This document shows, in pieces, positions 51,437-61,358 of a stretch of 64,000 bases of DNA; positions within the stretch are counted from its first letter, which is position 1, and the number at the start of each line of letters is the position of its first letter. This DNA comes from K189A clade bacterium (GTDB taxonomy: Bacteria; Pseudomonadota; Gammaproteobacteria; Pseudomonadales; Azotimanducaceae), in contig CACOYI010000005.1 of the NCBI GenBank assembly GCA_902631405.1, forward strand, positions 1 to 64,000, read 5' to 3'. Both the position numbers and the translations under genes were made by a program. The notes beneath the pieces are model-generated. The model did not search any database. It was not told the DNA's origin and was given only the letters and a program-made list of their open reading frames with translations.

Positions 51437-52393
51437 ATGTACTGGACTGACGCATTAGCATTGCTAAAGAAGGCTTTTTCTCTTCTAATCGCCCTCTTCT
51501 TATTCTCATGCAGTAATTCTAGCGATTCGGAGCAAGGAGTTCGGATAGCTCTGGTCATGAAATCGCTCGCCAACGAATTCTTCGCCACCATGGCGAAGGG
51601 TGCAGAAGAGCACCAACAAAAAACACCTGGCCGTTACGAACTAATCGTCAATGGCATCAAGGATGAAAGGGATCTCAGTAGACAAGTTGCGATAGTTGAT
51701 GAGATGGTCGCATTACGAGTAGACGCCATCGTGATCGCACCAGCAGATTCAAAAGCTTTAATACCTGCACTTAAAAAAGCAAAGGCGGCTGGAATCGTCG
51801 TAGTGAATATCGACAACAAACTCGATCAAGAATTGCTGGCTGAAGAGCAGGTTAAAATTCCCTTTGTCGGACCTAACAACCTGACTGGGGCACAAAGAGT
51901 CGGGGCAGTGCTTGCTGACAACCTGAGTCCCGGCGATCAAGTTCTGATGCTGGAGGGCACTCGGACCTCCTTTAATGCACAACAGCGGGCGAAAGGCTTT
52001 GAACTGGCTATGAAAGAGTCCGCTATTGAGATCGTTGACTCCCAGTCTGCTAATTGGGAGATGCGAGAAGCTAATATCATTACGGCCTCAATGCTGACAC
52101 GATACCCTGATATAAAAGGGATACTTGCAGGGAACGATTCGATGGCTATGGGTGCTCTCGCAGCTGTGAAGACGATCGGGAAGCTTGGTGCTATTCAGAT
52201 AGTCGGTTTTGACAATATCTCTGCTGTGAATCAAGCAATAGCAGCCGGAGAGATACTGGCAACGGCTGATCAACACGCGGATAAACTAGCGGCATACGGA
52301 ATCGATTACGCTCTAGCGCTTTTAGCCGATGAAAAAGCGATTCTCGCGGATCGAGAAACCCCAGTGGATCTGATAACAGCGAAAGACATTTGA
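51437..52393 (+). CDS. Sugar ABC transporter substrate-binding lipoprotein (RbsB-like)
   Basis: Lipobox LFLFSCSNSS; VRIALVMKSLANEFFATMAKGAEEH; DAIVIAPADSKALIPALKKA. Confidence 0.88.
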   Translation: MYWTDALALLKKAFSLLIALFLFSCSNSSDSEQGVRIALVMKSLANEFFATMAKGAEEHQQKTPGRYELIVNGIKDERDLSRQVAIVDEMVALRVDAIVIAPADSKALIPALKKAKAAGIVVVNIDNKLDQELLAEEQVKIPFVGPNNLTGAQRVGAVLADNLSPGDQVLMLEGTRTSFNAQQRAKGFELAMKESAIEIVDSQSANWEMREANIITASMLTRYPDIKGILAGNDSMAMGALAAVKTIGKLGAIQIVGFDNISAVNQAIAAGEILATADQHADKLAAYGIDYALALLADEKAILADRETPVDLITAKDI

Positions 52394-52399
52394 ACGGAA

Positions 52400-53884
52400 A
52401 TGGTTCCTGAGGTTCTTCTAACGCTATCCGGCATAAAGAAGTCTTTCTCCAAACCAGTACTCAACTCGATAGACATGCAGCTCAACAAGAGCGAGTGTCT
52501 TGGCTTGCTTGGAGCTAATGGCGCAGGCAAATCGACTCTCTCCAGGATTCTCGGCGGCTCAATTACAGATTACGAGGGCGAAATCACTATTGCCGATCGC
52601 TCCCTCAGAGCATGGAGAGACGATTCACTTGTATCGACTGTTCACCAGGAGCTATCGCAGATCACCAATCTCTCGATAGCAGAGAACATCTTCTTCGGAC
52701 GTTTGCCAAACCAGTATGGTGTTATCAATCAAAGATCCTTGCTTGAATCTGCAAAAGCCGCACTTGAGCTAGTGGGATTAGAAAGCCTCGACGCGCTCAA
52801 GAGAATCGAGGAGGTCGACCTGGCAACTCGCCAGCTGATAGAGATAGCGCGCGCGATCGCACATCGCTCCGAGCTGATCATCTTAGACGAACCGACATCC
52901 TCGTTAAATAAGGCTGAGGTGCAAAAACTCTTCAAACAAATTCACTCAGCCAAGAAGAGGGAAACCAGTGTTCTCTTCATTAGTCATAAGCTTGATGAGG
53001 TATTTGCAATCTGTGATCGAATCGCCGTCCTTCGAGACGGAGAAATAGTTCTTATTCAAAGCAGGCACGAATTTGATGAAGAGGCTGTCCTGAATGCGAT
53101 GTCCGGAGAAAAAAATGCTGAAAAGCAGTCGAAAGATAGACAAGTTGAGCGAGGAACCACTTCATTCAATTTGAAGAATCTCAGGACACAAAAGTTAAAA
53201 AACTTCCATCTCACGCTTCAACGGGGAGAAATCGCAGGACTGCACGGCTTGGATGGAGCAGGACACAAAGAAATCCTAAAAGCACTGTTTGGTTTATCTG
53301 ATAGCCAAGGAGAGTTAACCCTAGACGACAAAAACCTCAAAAGCTTACCCAAGACACCCCATGCTGCCTTCCAACAACGCATTGGCTACGTCCCGGAAGA
53401 CCGCCAGAAATTCGGCCTGCTACCTGGCGAGTCGATCTCTTTGAATATTTGCCTAAACAAGCTGAAAAACTGGTTGGGTTGGGTTAATAAAAAAGAGACG
53501 GCAATCCAGACCATGAAGGCCGCACGCATGACAAAACTTGTCTATGGAGGGCCAGAACAACCAGTCTCTGAGTTGAGCGGTGGGAATCAACAAAAGGCGA
53601 TTTTTGCAAGATGGCTAGAGCACGACCTGGAGTTGTTACTTTTGGATGAACCGACAAGAGGGGTAGATGTCAGAGCAAGAGAAGAATTACACGAAGTCAT
53701 ACGTGATCTGGCCTGCTCGGGCACCAACGTTATTATCGCCTCCAATGATCTAAAAGACCTGATGAGATCGTGCGATAGAATTATCACTATTGTTCAAGGA
53801 AAAACTTCCAAAGAGTTCTGGAGGGAGTCTTGGGACGAAGCCGAAATAACAGCCGCAACACTATCGATTGCCCAGCATGACTAA
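52400..53884 (+). CDS. Sugar ABC transporter ATP-binding protein (RbsA-like, duplicated NBD)
   Basis: LLGANGAGKSTLSRIL; LIILDEPTSSLNKAEV; second NBD SELSGGNQQKAIFARWLEHDLELLLLDEPTRGVDV. Confidence 0.94.
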   Translation: MVPEVLLTLSGIKKSFSKPVLNSIDMQLNKSECLGLLGANGAGKSTLSRILGGSITDYEGEITIADRSLRAWRDDSLVSTVHQELSQITNLSIAENIFFGRLPNQYGVINQRSLLESAKAALELVGLESLDALKRIEEVDLATRQLIEIARAIAHRSELIILDEPTSSLNKAEVQKLFKQIHSAKKRETSVLFISHKLDEVFAICDRIAVLRDGEIVLIQSRHEFDEEAVLNAMSGEKNAEKQSKDRQVERGTTSFNLKNLRTQKLKNFHLTLQRGEIAGLHGLDGAGHKEILKALFGLSDSQGELTLDDKNLKSLPKTPHAAFQQRIGYVPEDRQKFGLLPGESISLNICLNKLKNWLGWVNKKETAIQTMKAARMTKLVYGGPEQPVSELSGGNQQKAIFARWLEHDLELLLLDEPTRGVDVRAREELHEVIRDLACSGTNVIIASNDLKDLMRSCDRIITIVQGKTSKEFWRESWDEAEITAATLSIAQHD

Positions 53885-54803
53885 ACACCTATCGCTATTG
53901 CTGGCGCTATTTTTGTTAATTCTTTTCTTTAGCCTTCTTAATCCGTTATTTTTCAGCACGCCGACATTACAGGCGATTGGGAATCAAATTCCAGATTTAA
54001 CCTTCTTAGCGGTTGCTCTCACCCTGGTCATGATTACTGGAGGAATTGATCTGTCCGTAGGCTCCCTATTGGCACTATGCTCTTCAATCATTGGTGTTCA
54101 CATGATTAGCAATGGCGCTTCACTATCAGAAGCCTTTCTCATCTCTTTACTGGGTGGCGCACTTTGTGGACTTATTACAGGCACGATCACAACACTCGGA
54201 AAAATACCCTCTTTCATCGTCACACTCGGCATGCTTGAGTGTGCAAGGGGTGTCGCATATCTCGTTACCGACTCCCAGACTGTTTATATTGGATCTGAGG
54301 TCGGTGCTTTGGCAGAGTCTACCGGCTTTTTAGGCGTATCCCCCATCTTCATGCTTGCTATTGTCATTGTCATCTTGGCCCAATTGCTGCTAACCAGGAC
54401 GGTATACGGTAGATACTTAGTGGCCATTGGGACCAACTTGGACGCTGTAAGGCTATCGGGAATCAATCCGACCCCATACCAAATCTCAGTATTCATGATT
54501 TCCGGAACTCTCTGTGCTTTCGCGGCGCTGTCGCTAACCGCGAGGCTGGCCTCTTCAGATCCCAATGCAGCTATCGGTTTGGAGCTGTCCGCGATTGCGG
54601 CCGCGGTAATCGGTGGCACCAGCCTTATGGGTGGTAGAGGTTCAGTTATCGGATCCTTTATTGGCGTCTTGATAATCGCCGTCTTGCAAACTGGACTGGC
54701 ATCAATGGGTGTTGATGAGCCTACTAAACGAATCATTACTGGTGCCGTTATAGTTTTCGCAGCACTAATGGACTTTTGGAGAACTAAACAGCGACGAGCC
54801 TAG
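53877..54803 (+). CDS. Sugar ABC transporter permease (RbsC-like)
   Basis: TLVMITGGIDLSVGSLLALCSSIIGV; AAVIGGTSLMGGRGSVIGSFIGVLII. Confidence 0.94.
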   Translation: MTKHLSLLLALFLLILFFSLLNPLFFSTPTLQAIGNQIPDLTFLAVALTLVMITGGIDLSVGSLLALCSSIIGVHMISNGASLSEAFLISLLGGALCGLITGTITTLGKIPSFIVTLGMLECARGVAYLVTDSQTVYIGSEVGALAESTGFLGVSPIFMLAIVIVILAQLLLTRTVYGRYLVAIGTNLDAVRLSGINPTPYQISVFMISGTLCAFAALSLTARLASSDPNAAIGLELSAIAAAVIGGTSLMGGRGSVIGSFIGVLIIAVLQTGLASMGVDEPTKRIITGAVIVFAALMDFWRTKQRRA

Positions 54804-55210
54804 CTATCTCGGCCTGCCTCTTTATCAGAACCATAATCGTTTTCGACCCTATCCCCTCTCTGACAGGCCCAGTAGATTAATGGAATCAAACCAATCAAAG
54901 TAATACTCAAGAGCAACCACCAACCCGATCTGTTTATGTCATGAAGCCTACGTACACTCAGCGATATACCGGGCAGAAGCGTAACCAAACTAAACATATT
55001 GTTGAAATTAATATACTTATCTTCTAAATCGAAGGTGAAATCTATTACAGTAAAGAGGATAACAAGCAGAAAAGACCAGAGTGCAAAATACCAATATGCG
55101 CCCGCGCTCGATCTCCCACTAAATTCAAAGTAGTTGATAAAAAAAAGAACAATAGCTTGGCCAAAATTTACCTGTCTATAAGCAGGCACATTCACTTTTG
55201 AATCATCCAT
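54800..55210 (-). CDS. DUF805 family membrane protein
   Basis: NYFEFSGRSSAGAYWYFALW; LLPGISLSVRRLHDINRSGWWLLL. Confidence 0.9.
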   Translation of the reverse strand: MDDSKVNVPAYRQVNFGQAIVLFFINYFEFSGRSSAGAYWYFALWSFLLVILFTVIDFTFDLEDKYINFNNMFSLVTLLPGISLSVRRLHDINRSGWWLLLSITLIGLIPLIYWACQRGDRVENDYGSDKEAGRDS

Positions 55211-55252
55211 TGCTTAATCTCAGGAAAGCGCAAGTATATTTGCGGCCAGAAC

Positions 55253-56701
55253 TCACAGATCAGGCGCTTCAAAGCCACCTATTTCCCGCGAAATCAGGCG
55301 GCTAACTTCTATCGTCTTATAATCTTGATATGGCCCACTAGCGACCTGGACTCCTATTGGTAGACCTTCTTTACCGCGGCCGCTGGGGAAAACTGTGCTC
55401 GGCAAATACGAAGCAACGATCAAACCGGCCCAAAATACAGACTGCATGTATGGGAATATTTCCCCATCTACGACTGAACTTCTTTCTGAAAATGGTCTCT
55501 GATCATGCTCGAAAGCCGGAGTATTAAACTGAGGACAAATCAATACATCCCACTCTTTGAAGAAGGCATCCCATGCACTCCTTAACTTTTCTCTCCTGAA
55601 ATTGTGCCTGATCCAGTCACGATGCATCATGATTCCAGCACGAGTAACTATTGCCTCAATGCTTTGATCGCCAGCCTCAAGGCTCGAAACTTTTCTTCTG
55701 GTTTCCTCAACAAAACTCTCTGGCTGAGCACTGGACATAACCGCAGTCAGGAGGTTCTGATATGTAATGTGGGATTTCTTAATATCGAAGTCAGGCCGCG
55801 CATCATAAGCCACCGTGGAACCTGCTTTTTCGAAACATTTAGCGACGTCCAGAACTCTTTGCTCAGTTTCTTTCGAAACGGGCGACATATCATCCGTTGC
55901 CCAAACTGCAACTTTTAAATCCTTCAAATCCTCAAAATCGTACCGTGGCAGACTGAGTTCCCAGCCAATAGAGTCCCTTCCAGCTGGGCCTGCCATGACG
56001 TCAAGAGCTGTCGCCAAATCCGATGCATCTCTGGCAAGGGGACCGCACACTGATAAATCGGCGTCTGGCACGCCAGGCATAACCTCGTGGCCTTGCATGG
56101 GAATGATTCCCCAGGTCGGTTTGTGCCCAAACACGCCGCAAAAGTGGGCCGGCGTGCGAATCGAACCGCCGATATCTGATCCTGCTTCGAGAGCGGAAAA
56201 TCCTGCGGCAAGCGCTGCCCCACTTCCACCTGAAGAACCTCCTGGAACTCGTTCGAGATTCCACGGATTGTTCGTTGTACCGTAGATTACGTTATAGCTC
56301 TGTACATCTGCTAAATCCTTGGGAACATTGGTTTTTCCCAAGAAATGAGCTCCCGCTTTCTTGAATCGTGAAACCGCTAGTCCGTCGGTGTCGGAGTAAT
56401 TATCTTTATTCGCCTCAATACCCCATGTGGAGGGTGTTCCTGCCATCACATAGGACTCTTTAATGGTCATTGGTATACCGTGCAGGGGTCCCAGCTCCTC
56501 TCCATTCGCGACGGCGTTATCGGCTTTCTCGGCACTTTCCAGTGCGTTCTCAAAAGTCCTAACCACCACCGCGTTAATTTTTTTATCATGCTCTTCGATG
56601 CGATCAATAAACGCCTGGGTCAGTTCTAGAGAACTGATGTCTTTCCTCTTGATCATCATCGCTAAGTCTCTAGCAGACTGATAACAAAGTTCCTTGGACA
56701 T
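55253..56701 (-). CDS. Amidase (amidase-signature family)
   Basis: TIKESYVMAGTPSTWG; RVPGGSSGGSGAALAAGFSALEAGSDIGGSIRTPAHFCG. Confidence 0.93.
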   Translation of the reverse strand: MSKELCYQSARDLAMMIKRKDISSLELTQAFIDRIEEHDKKINAVVVRTFENALESAEKADNAVANGEELGPLHGIPMTIKESYVMAGTPSTWGIEANKDNYSDTDGLAVSRFKKAGAHFLGKTNVPKDLADVQSYNVIYGTTNNPWNLERVPGGSSGGSGAALAAGFSALEAGSDIGGSIRTPAHFCGVFGHKPTWGIIPMQGHEVMPGVPDADLSVCGPLARDASDLATALDVMAGPAGRDSIGWELSLPRYDFEDLKDLKVAVWATDDMSPVSKETEQRVLDVAKCFEKAGSTVAYDARPDFDIKKSHITYQNLLTAVMSSAQPESFVEETRRKVSSLEAGDQSIEAIVTRAGIMMHRDWIRHNFRREKLRSAWDAFFKEWDVLICPQFNTPAFEHDQRPFSERSSVVDGEIFPYMQSVFWAGLIVASYLPSTVFPSGRGKEGLPIGVQVASGPYQDYKTIEVSRLISREIGGFEAPDL

Positions 56702-56857
56702 GCCCCTACCCTCCCTGAAATCGAGCTTCTACGTTGCAAAACTTATTCAATTTTTGCAAGCAGGTTAGATCTTAAGAAGATTTTTGTTACAAAAATAAAT
56801 GCTGGATTTAATCTACCGCTGACGGTAGCTTTTAAGGCAGGCAAGGAGGGGGAAATC

Positions 56858-58381
56858 TTGTCCGAACAAAAAAAACTTAGCAAATTTCAGTTAGCGTCAT
56901 ATGGCGCTCCCGCCTTGCCACTGTCGATGGTGGGACTGCCGTTAGCCGTCTATTTGACGCCAGTCTATGCAGATTCTCAGGGATTCGGACTGAGCCTCGG
57001 GTTCGTCGGCTTAATGTTAGCTATATCGAGAGTATTCGATGGGATCACAGACCCTGTAATCGGATTTCTCTCTGATCGATTCAAGACTCGCTGGGGAAGA
57101 AGAAAACCTTTTGTCCTGATCGGGTTGCCAATCTACATACTTGGCGTCTGGTTGCTATGGATCCCACCAATAGAATTTGGTGAGGTGACCTGGTTTGGCA
57201 TCTCTTTCAATATCGGCTACCCCTACTTACTTCTCGTCCTGATGATTATGTACATCGGAGCAACCATAAAAGATGTACCCTACTCGGCTTGGGGCGCCGA
57301 GCTTGCAACCGACTATAACGAGCGAACGCTTGTGATGAGCTGGAAAGAGGCATTCACGGTCGCCGGCTCTTTGATAGGCGCCCTTACTCCAGCGATGCTT
57401 GTATTCTGGGGATACACTAAACCTACGGACAACGTCTATTTCCTGACGATAGCCATCGCCATCATAATGCCGATATTAGTTCTCAATATGCTTGTGTCGG
57501 TTCCTGAGTATCCAGTTAAAGAGAAAAGCGAAAAGCCACTCCCGCTCATCGTTATTTTTCGTTACGTGTGGGCCAACGTGCCTTATCGAAAACTGGTCAT
57601 TATTTTTCTATTTGCAACGATCGGGTCAGCGATGACCAATTCCCTTAGCTTCTTTTTCGTAAAGCATGTCCTGTTAGCCGGTGATCTCTATGGCTTTTAC
57701 CTGGCACCTTACTTCTTGTCTCAAATAGCGGCGATACCACTTTGGTTTAAGTTATCCAGACGTATAGGCAAGCACCGTGCGACGATGGCCGCGATTTTCT
57801 GGTATTCAATCTGGTCCTGCTTCATTCCCCTTATCACGATCGCGCCACAAGCCTGGTTCACTAGCATGGAGCTCACTCACCTCGCGGCGATGCTGCCCAG
57901 TGACTGGGGAACGGCCCTTAACTCAACTTTTGAAGGGATTCCGACAGGCAAGTTTGGGTTTTTCATTATCATCATGTGCTTGAAAGGGAGCGCAATAGGA
58001 GCTCTCAGCGCTCTGCCAATGGCTATGGCTGCGGACGTAATCGATCTTGATAGTGCTCAATCCGGTAAAAAACAAGGCGGCGCGTACTTCAGTATATGGG
58101 GTATGACCAGGAAGCTTGCATATGCCCTGGGACTGGTAGTTGGAACAACGGCGGCCACTATCGTGGGGTTCAATTCGCTCGCTGACCCGATCAATGATCC
58201 AAACTCCTACTCATCTTTGCTATGGCTGGCTTGTTTATATTCCATTATCCCGGCTGTATTCAAATTCATAGCAATACCAATGCTTTGGAACTATCCCTTG
58301 ACCGAAGAAAAGCTGGCAGAAATCCAGGCTGATATTGCTGAACAGGAAAAAGATCCCGACCCGCAACCCAGCCCCACCTAA
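56858..58381 (+). CDS. MFS transporter, GPH symporter-like (TTG start)
   Basis: FDGITDPVIGFLSDRFKTRWGRRKPFVLIGLP; SD AAGGAGGGGG before TTG. Confidence 0.88.
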   Translation: MSEQKKLSKFQLASYGAPALPLSMVGLPLAVYLTPVYADSQGFGLSLGFVGLMLAISRVFDGITDPVIGFLSDRFKTRWGRRKPFVLIGLPIYILGVWLLWIPPIEFGEVTWFGISFNIGYPYLLLVLMIMYIGATIKDVPYSAWGAELATDYNERTLVMSWKEAFTVAGSLIGALTPAMLVFWGYTKPTDNVYFLTIAIAIIMPILVLNMLVSVPEYPVKEKSEKPLPLIVIFRYVWANVPYRKLVIIFLFATIGSAMTNSLSFFFVKHVLLAGDLYGFYLAPYFLSQIAAIPLWFKLSRRIGKHRATMAAIFWYSIWSCFIPLITIAPQAWFTSMELTHLAAMLPSDWGTALNSTFEGIPTGKFGFFIIIMCLKGSAIGALSALPMAMAADVIDLDSAQSGKKQGGAYFSIWGMTRKLAYALGLVVGTTAATIVGFNSLADPINDPNSYSSLLWLACLYSIIPAVFKFIAIPMLWNYPLTEEKLAEIQADIAEQEKDPDPQPSPT

Positions 58382-58408
58382 ATATTTTTTAGAAAGGACA
58401 AAAAGAGC

Positions 58409-59476
58409 ATGTTGTTCAAACAAGAGACGCTGACGAATGTAGCAACTGAAATAATGACTTCAGCTGGCGCACCAAGAGAAAATGCGAGGATCGTGGCTGA
58501 GCATTTAGTCATTGCCAACCTTAAAGGTCATGATTCGCATGGCGTTGGTATGGTACCCAATTATGTTAAGGCAATGCTCGATGGCCTCATGAAGCCAGCT
58601 CAATCAGCCCAGCTTATTAAAGATTCAGGAGCTGTTCTCTCCTACGACGGCGATACTGGCTTTGGCCGTATCGTCGGAATGCAGGCCATGGAGGAAGGCG
58701 TCATTCGAGCTAAAAAACATGGCATCAGTTGCGTCGCCCTTGGAAACGCTCATCATCTGGGACGGATCGGAGTTTATGCTGAATACTGCGCGGACCAAGG
58801 TTTGGTCTCAAGTCACTATGTTAACGTGGTGGGTCACCATCCTATGGTTATCCCTTTTGGTGGAAGAGACCCCAGATTCGTCACTAATCCTTTCTGTTGT
58901 GCCGTCCCACGAGCTAATGGTGAACACGTTGTGCTCGATATGGCCACCACTACAGTAGCGGCTGGCAAAGTGAGAGTGGCCTACATGAAAGGCGTACCAG
59001 TGCCACCTAACTCGCTCGTAGATAAAGATGGCCTAGAGACACAAGACGCTTCGGTTGTTTTCTCAAAAGGTGGCGGCGGTGCCATGCAACCCTTTGGTCT
59101 CCATAAGGGTTACGGGTTAATGGTAATTTGCGAACTTCTCGGTGGCGCCCTGGGTGGCAACTTTTCTATGCAGCCAGGAAACCCAAGAAAAGGGGCGACC
59201 ATAAACAATATGCTTTCAATCCTCATCGATCCTAGTGCGGTTGGCAACTTACAAGAGTTTGACGAGGAAGTTTCGGCAATGATCGATTACATTTATGACA
59301 GCCAACCTGCAACTGGCGTAGAGCAAGTTTTGATACCGGGAGATCCAGAGAGATCGACTGTGGAACAGAGGTCCGCCGAAGGCATCGATATCGATGACAA
59401 TAGTTGGGAAGATATCATGAAGTCAGCTCGTGACGCTGGTCTATCTCAAAGTGACCTAGATCCTCTACTAAGCTAG
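58409..59476 (+). CDS. Ldh family malate/(S)-lactate/ureidoglycolate-type dehydrogenase
   Basis: KGHDSHGVGMVPNYVKAM; ALGNAHHLGRIGVYAEYCADQGL; LHKGYGLMVICELLGGALGG. Confidence 0.9.
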   Translation: MLFKQETLTNVATEIMTSAGAPRENARIVAEHLVIANLKGHDSHGVGMVPNYVKAMLDGLMKPAQSAQLIKDSGAVLSYDGDTGFGRIVGMQAMEEGVIRAKKHGISCVALGNAHHLGRIGVYAEYCADQGLVSSHYVNVVGHHPMVIPFGGRDPRFVTNPFCCAVPRANGEHVVLDMATTTVAAGKVRVAYMKGVPVPPNSLVDKDGLETQDASVVFSKGGGGAMQPFGLHKGYGLMVICELLGGALGGNFSMQPGNPRKGATINNMLSILIDPSAVGNLQEFDEEVSAMIDYIYDSQPATGVEQVLIPGDPERSTVEQRSAEGIDIDDNSWEDIMKSARDAGLSQSDLDPLLS

Positions 59477-59507
59477 ACGACTGAGGGGCACATCTGGAAT
59501 CCGACTG

Positions 59508-60592
59508 TTACTCCTGATCGACACGCTCTACCTTTTCTCTTATGAGGGGAATTAGTTCCTCTCCGAAATGAATAGCGTCATCGAATGGTTCAAATCCTCT
59601 TATAAGGACCCCGCTCACTCCAAGTTTATAATACTTCAGATCGCCTCGGCCACCTGGTCCGGCGTTCCTACGAGCGCCGTTGTGTTGCCGCTACCTTGAG
59701 CTGCTGCGGCAATGGGCACCCATAAGCATTCGTCCTGGATCTCTCCGCCCTCGATCAATCTGGTCAACCTCCTCGCAGTTTCCGCCTCGGGTTCTTTTCC
59801 AGAAGCGCTTATGCCACGGGACTTCGGCGAAGACGCCTCAACTCCCGCCAGGATGGAGCGAGCTTTATCCCAGGCCGCCCCTTCGGTATCCCCGAGTATC
59901 GGTCTGAATGAAAGATTAAATGACAACTTCCGATCATTCGTTGCAGCCCGATGCTGCAAGAGAGCCATCAGTTCTGTTACCTGTGATCTCGGTTCACCGA
60001 AAAGTGCATAAGTGTCTGCGTGTTTAGCTCCAACTGGAATAGCAGCCTCAGAGACGCCTCCAAACCAAAGGGGCACGTGAGGTCTCTGAATCGACTGGAC
60101 CTCTGAACTTGCCTTGCTGCAGCGATAGTAATGTCCCTCATAATTAAACGGTTCTTCCTGACTCCATACTCCCTTCATCACTTGCAAATACTCGTCAGTT
60201 CTCGCGTACCGCTCGTCATGTGATAGAAAATCACCGTCACGACGTTGATCAGCGTCAACGCCGCCGGTGATTATGTGAAGCCACAAGCGTCCATCTATTA
60301 AATTATCTAAGGTGGCGACTTTCCTTGCTGCCTGAGTGGGGGCTATAAAACCGGGGCGATGAGCCAACAAAATCTTTAGATGTTCAGTATGGTGGCCGAC
60401 ATGCTGCGCGATTAAAAAGCCGTCAGCCGAGCTCGAGGAATGTCCTATTAGAACTGCGTCAAAACCCGACCTCTCGTGCGCTTGGGAAAAGCGAACGATG
60501 TAATCGCGATCAATGCCCCCGCCTATTATGTGGACAGTCGCGGCGTCATCTGGCGGCGCTACCCCAATCATGCCTAAAATGTTTATCGGCAT
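59508..60592 (-). pseudogene. LLM flavin-dependent oxidoreductase (SsuD-like) with C-terminal 1-nt frameshift at about 59636-59640
   Basis: Main frame ends ...ALVGTPDQVAEAI*; the neighbouring frame continues LKYYKLGVSGVLIRGFEPFDDAIHFGEELIPLIREKVERVDQE*, the expected C-terminus for SsuD-like proteins. Confidence 0.78.
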
Positions 60593-60664
60593 CTCCCTTC
60601 CCCCACCTCGAACCATCGGCTCCCACAACTTGTCCCAAAAGACCATTACGGGTCAACCATATTT

Positions 60665-61015
60665 TTGACTGTTGATTCACATGTGGCGCATCAAGATCTT
60701 GACATGCAGATTAAACAGCTCGCTCCTCAACTAGCGTTGGATCCCACCGCGATCGTCGAATTGCACGCGATAGATCCTATTGTCTACGTACTCTACCTCT
60801 CCAATAGTCTCGGACGACAGCCCGTTAGAGATAAGAAAGGTAAAACTATCATCTATAGAAGCCAAAACGCGGCTAGAAAAGAGTTGATCGAAAATGGCGT
60901 AACGACTTTTGATTTTGTGCATATGACTGCGTACGACGAAATAGTCGGTATGCCTGAATGGGGGGCAAGACAAGAGCAACGCAGGACCGTGAATCTTGAA
61001 TCGGATGAGTACTAA
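60665..61015 (+). CDS. Hypothetical protein, possibly DUF6482-like
   Basis: 116-aa ORF; pattern VYVLYLSNSLGRQPVRDKKGKTIIYRSQNAARKEL...FDFVHMTAYDEIVG. Confidence 0.5.
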   Translation: MTVDSHVAHQDLDMQIKQLAPQLALDPTAIVELHAIDPIVYVLYLSNSLGRQPVRDKKGKTIIYRSQNAARKELIENGVTTFDFVHMTAYDEIVGMPEWGARQEQRRTVNLESDEY

Positions 61016-61280
61016 AAGCACTGGCTCGAGACTCAATCTTCTTCGCTTAAAAGTTGGTTGGTCAGCTGCCGAATGCGCATATCGGTTCACAATTCAAGCG
61101 AACCAAAATATCACTACTGAAGATTGGGTCGAGTGGGAGCGCTCTGCGGATGACGACTCGAGAGGAAAAGAACTAAAATCAGCGTTAGACGACATTGCCG
61201 CTATATTTGGCATCGAAAAAAGTTACTTCGAGGAAGCCACTCTTCCGATCCCAGAAAACATTCGTCCGTTTAAGAAGTAA
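61008..61280 (+). CDS. Small HTH/XRE-like hypothetical protein
   Basis: MSTKSTGSRLNLLRLKVGWSAAECAYRFTIQ...WVEWERSADD...IAAIFGIEKSYFEE; overlaps preceding ORF. Confidence 0.5.
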   Translation, partial: STKSTGSRLNLLRLKVGWSAAECAYRFTIQANQNITTEDWVEWERSADDDSRGKELKSALDDIAAIFGIEKSYFEEATLPIPENIRPFKK

Positions 61281-61358
61281 AGTCGCTCGAAGGAGATTGA
61301 TACTTAGACCGGATTTTTAATATTCTTTCAATGGGAGTGGTGCGTCGAGGGGAGTCAT

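Noticed and set aside
59630-59645. Programmed -1 ribosomal frameshift in the LLM gene
   Set aside because: No X XXY YYZ slippery heptamer and no functional rationale; an indel is simpler
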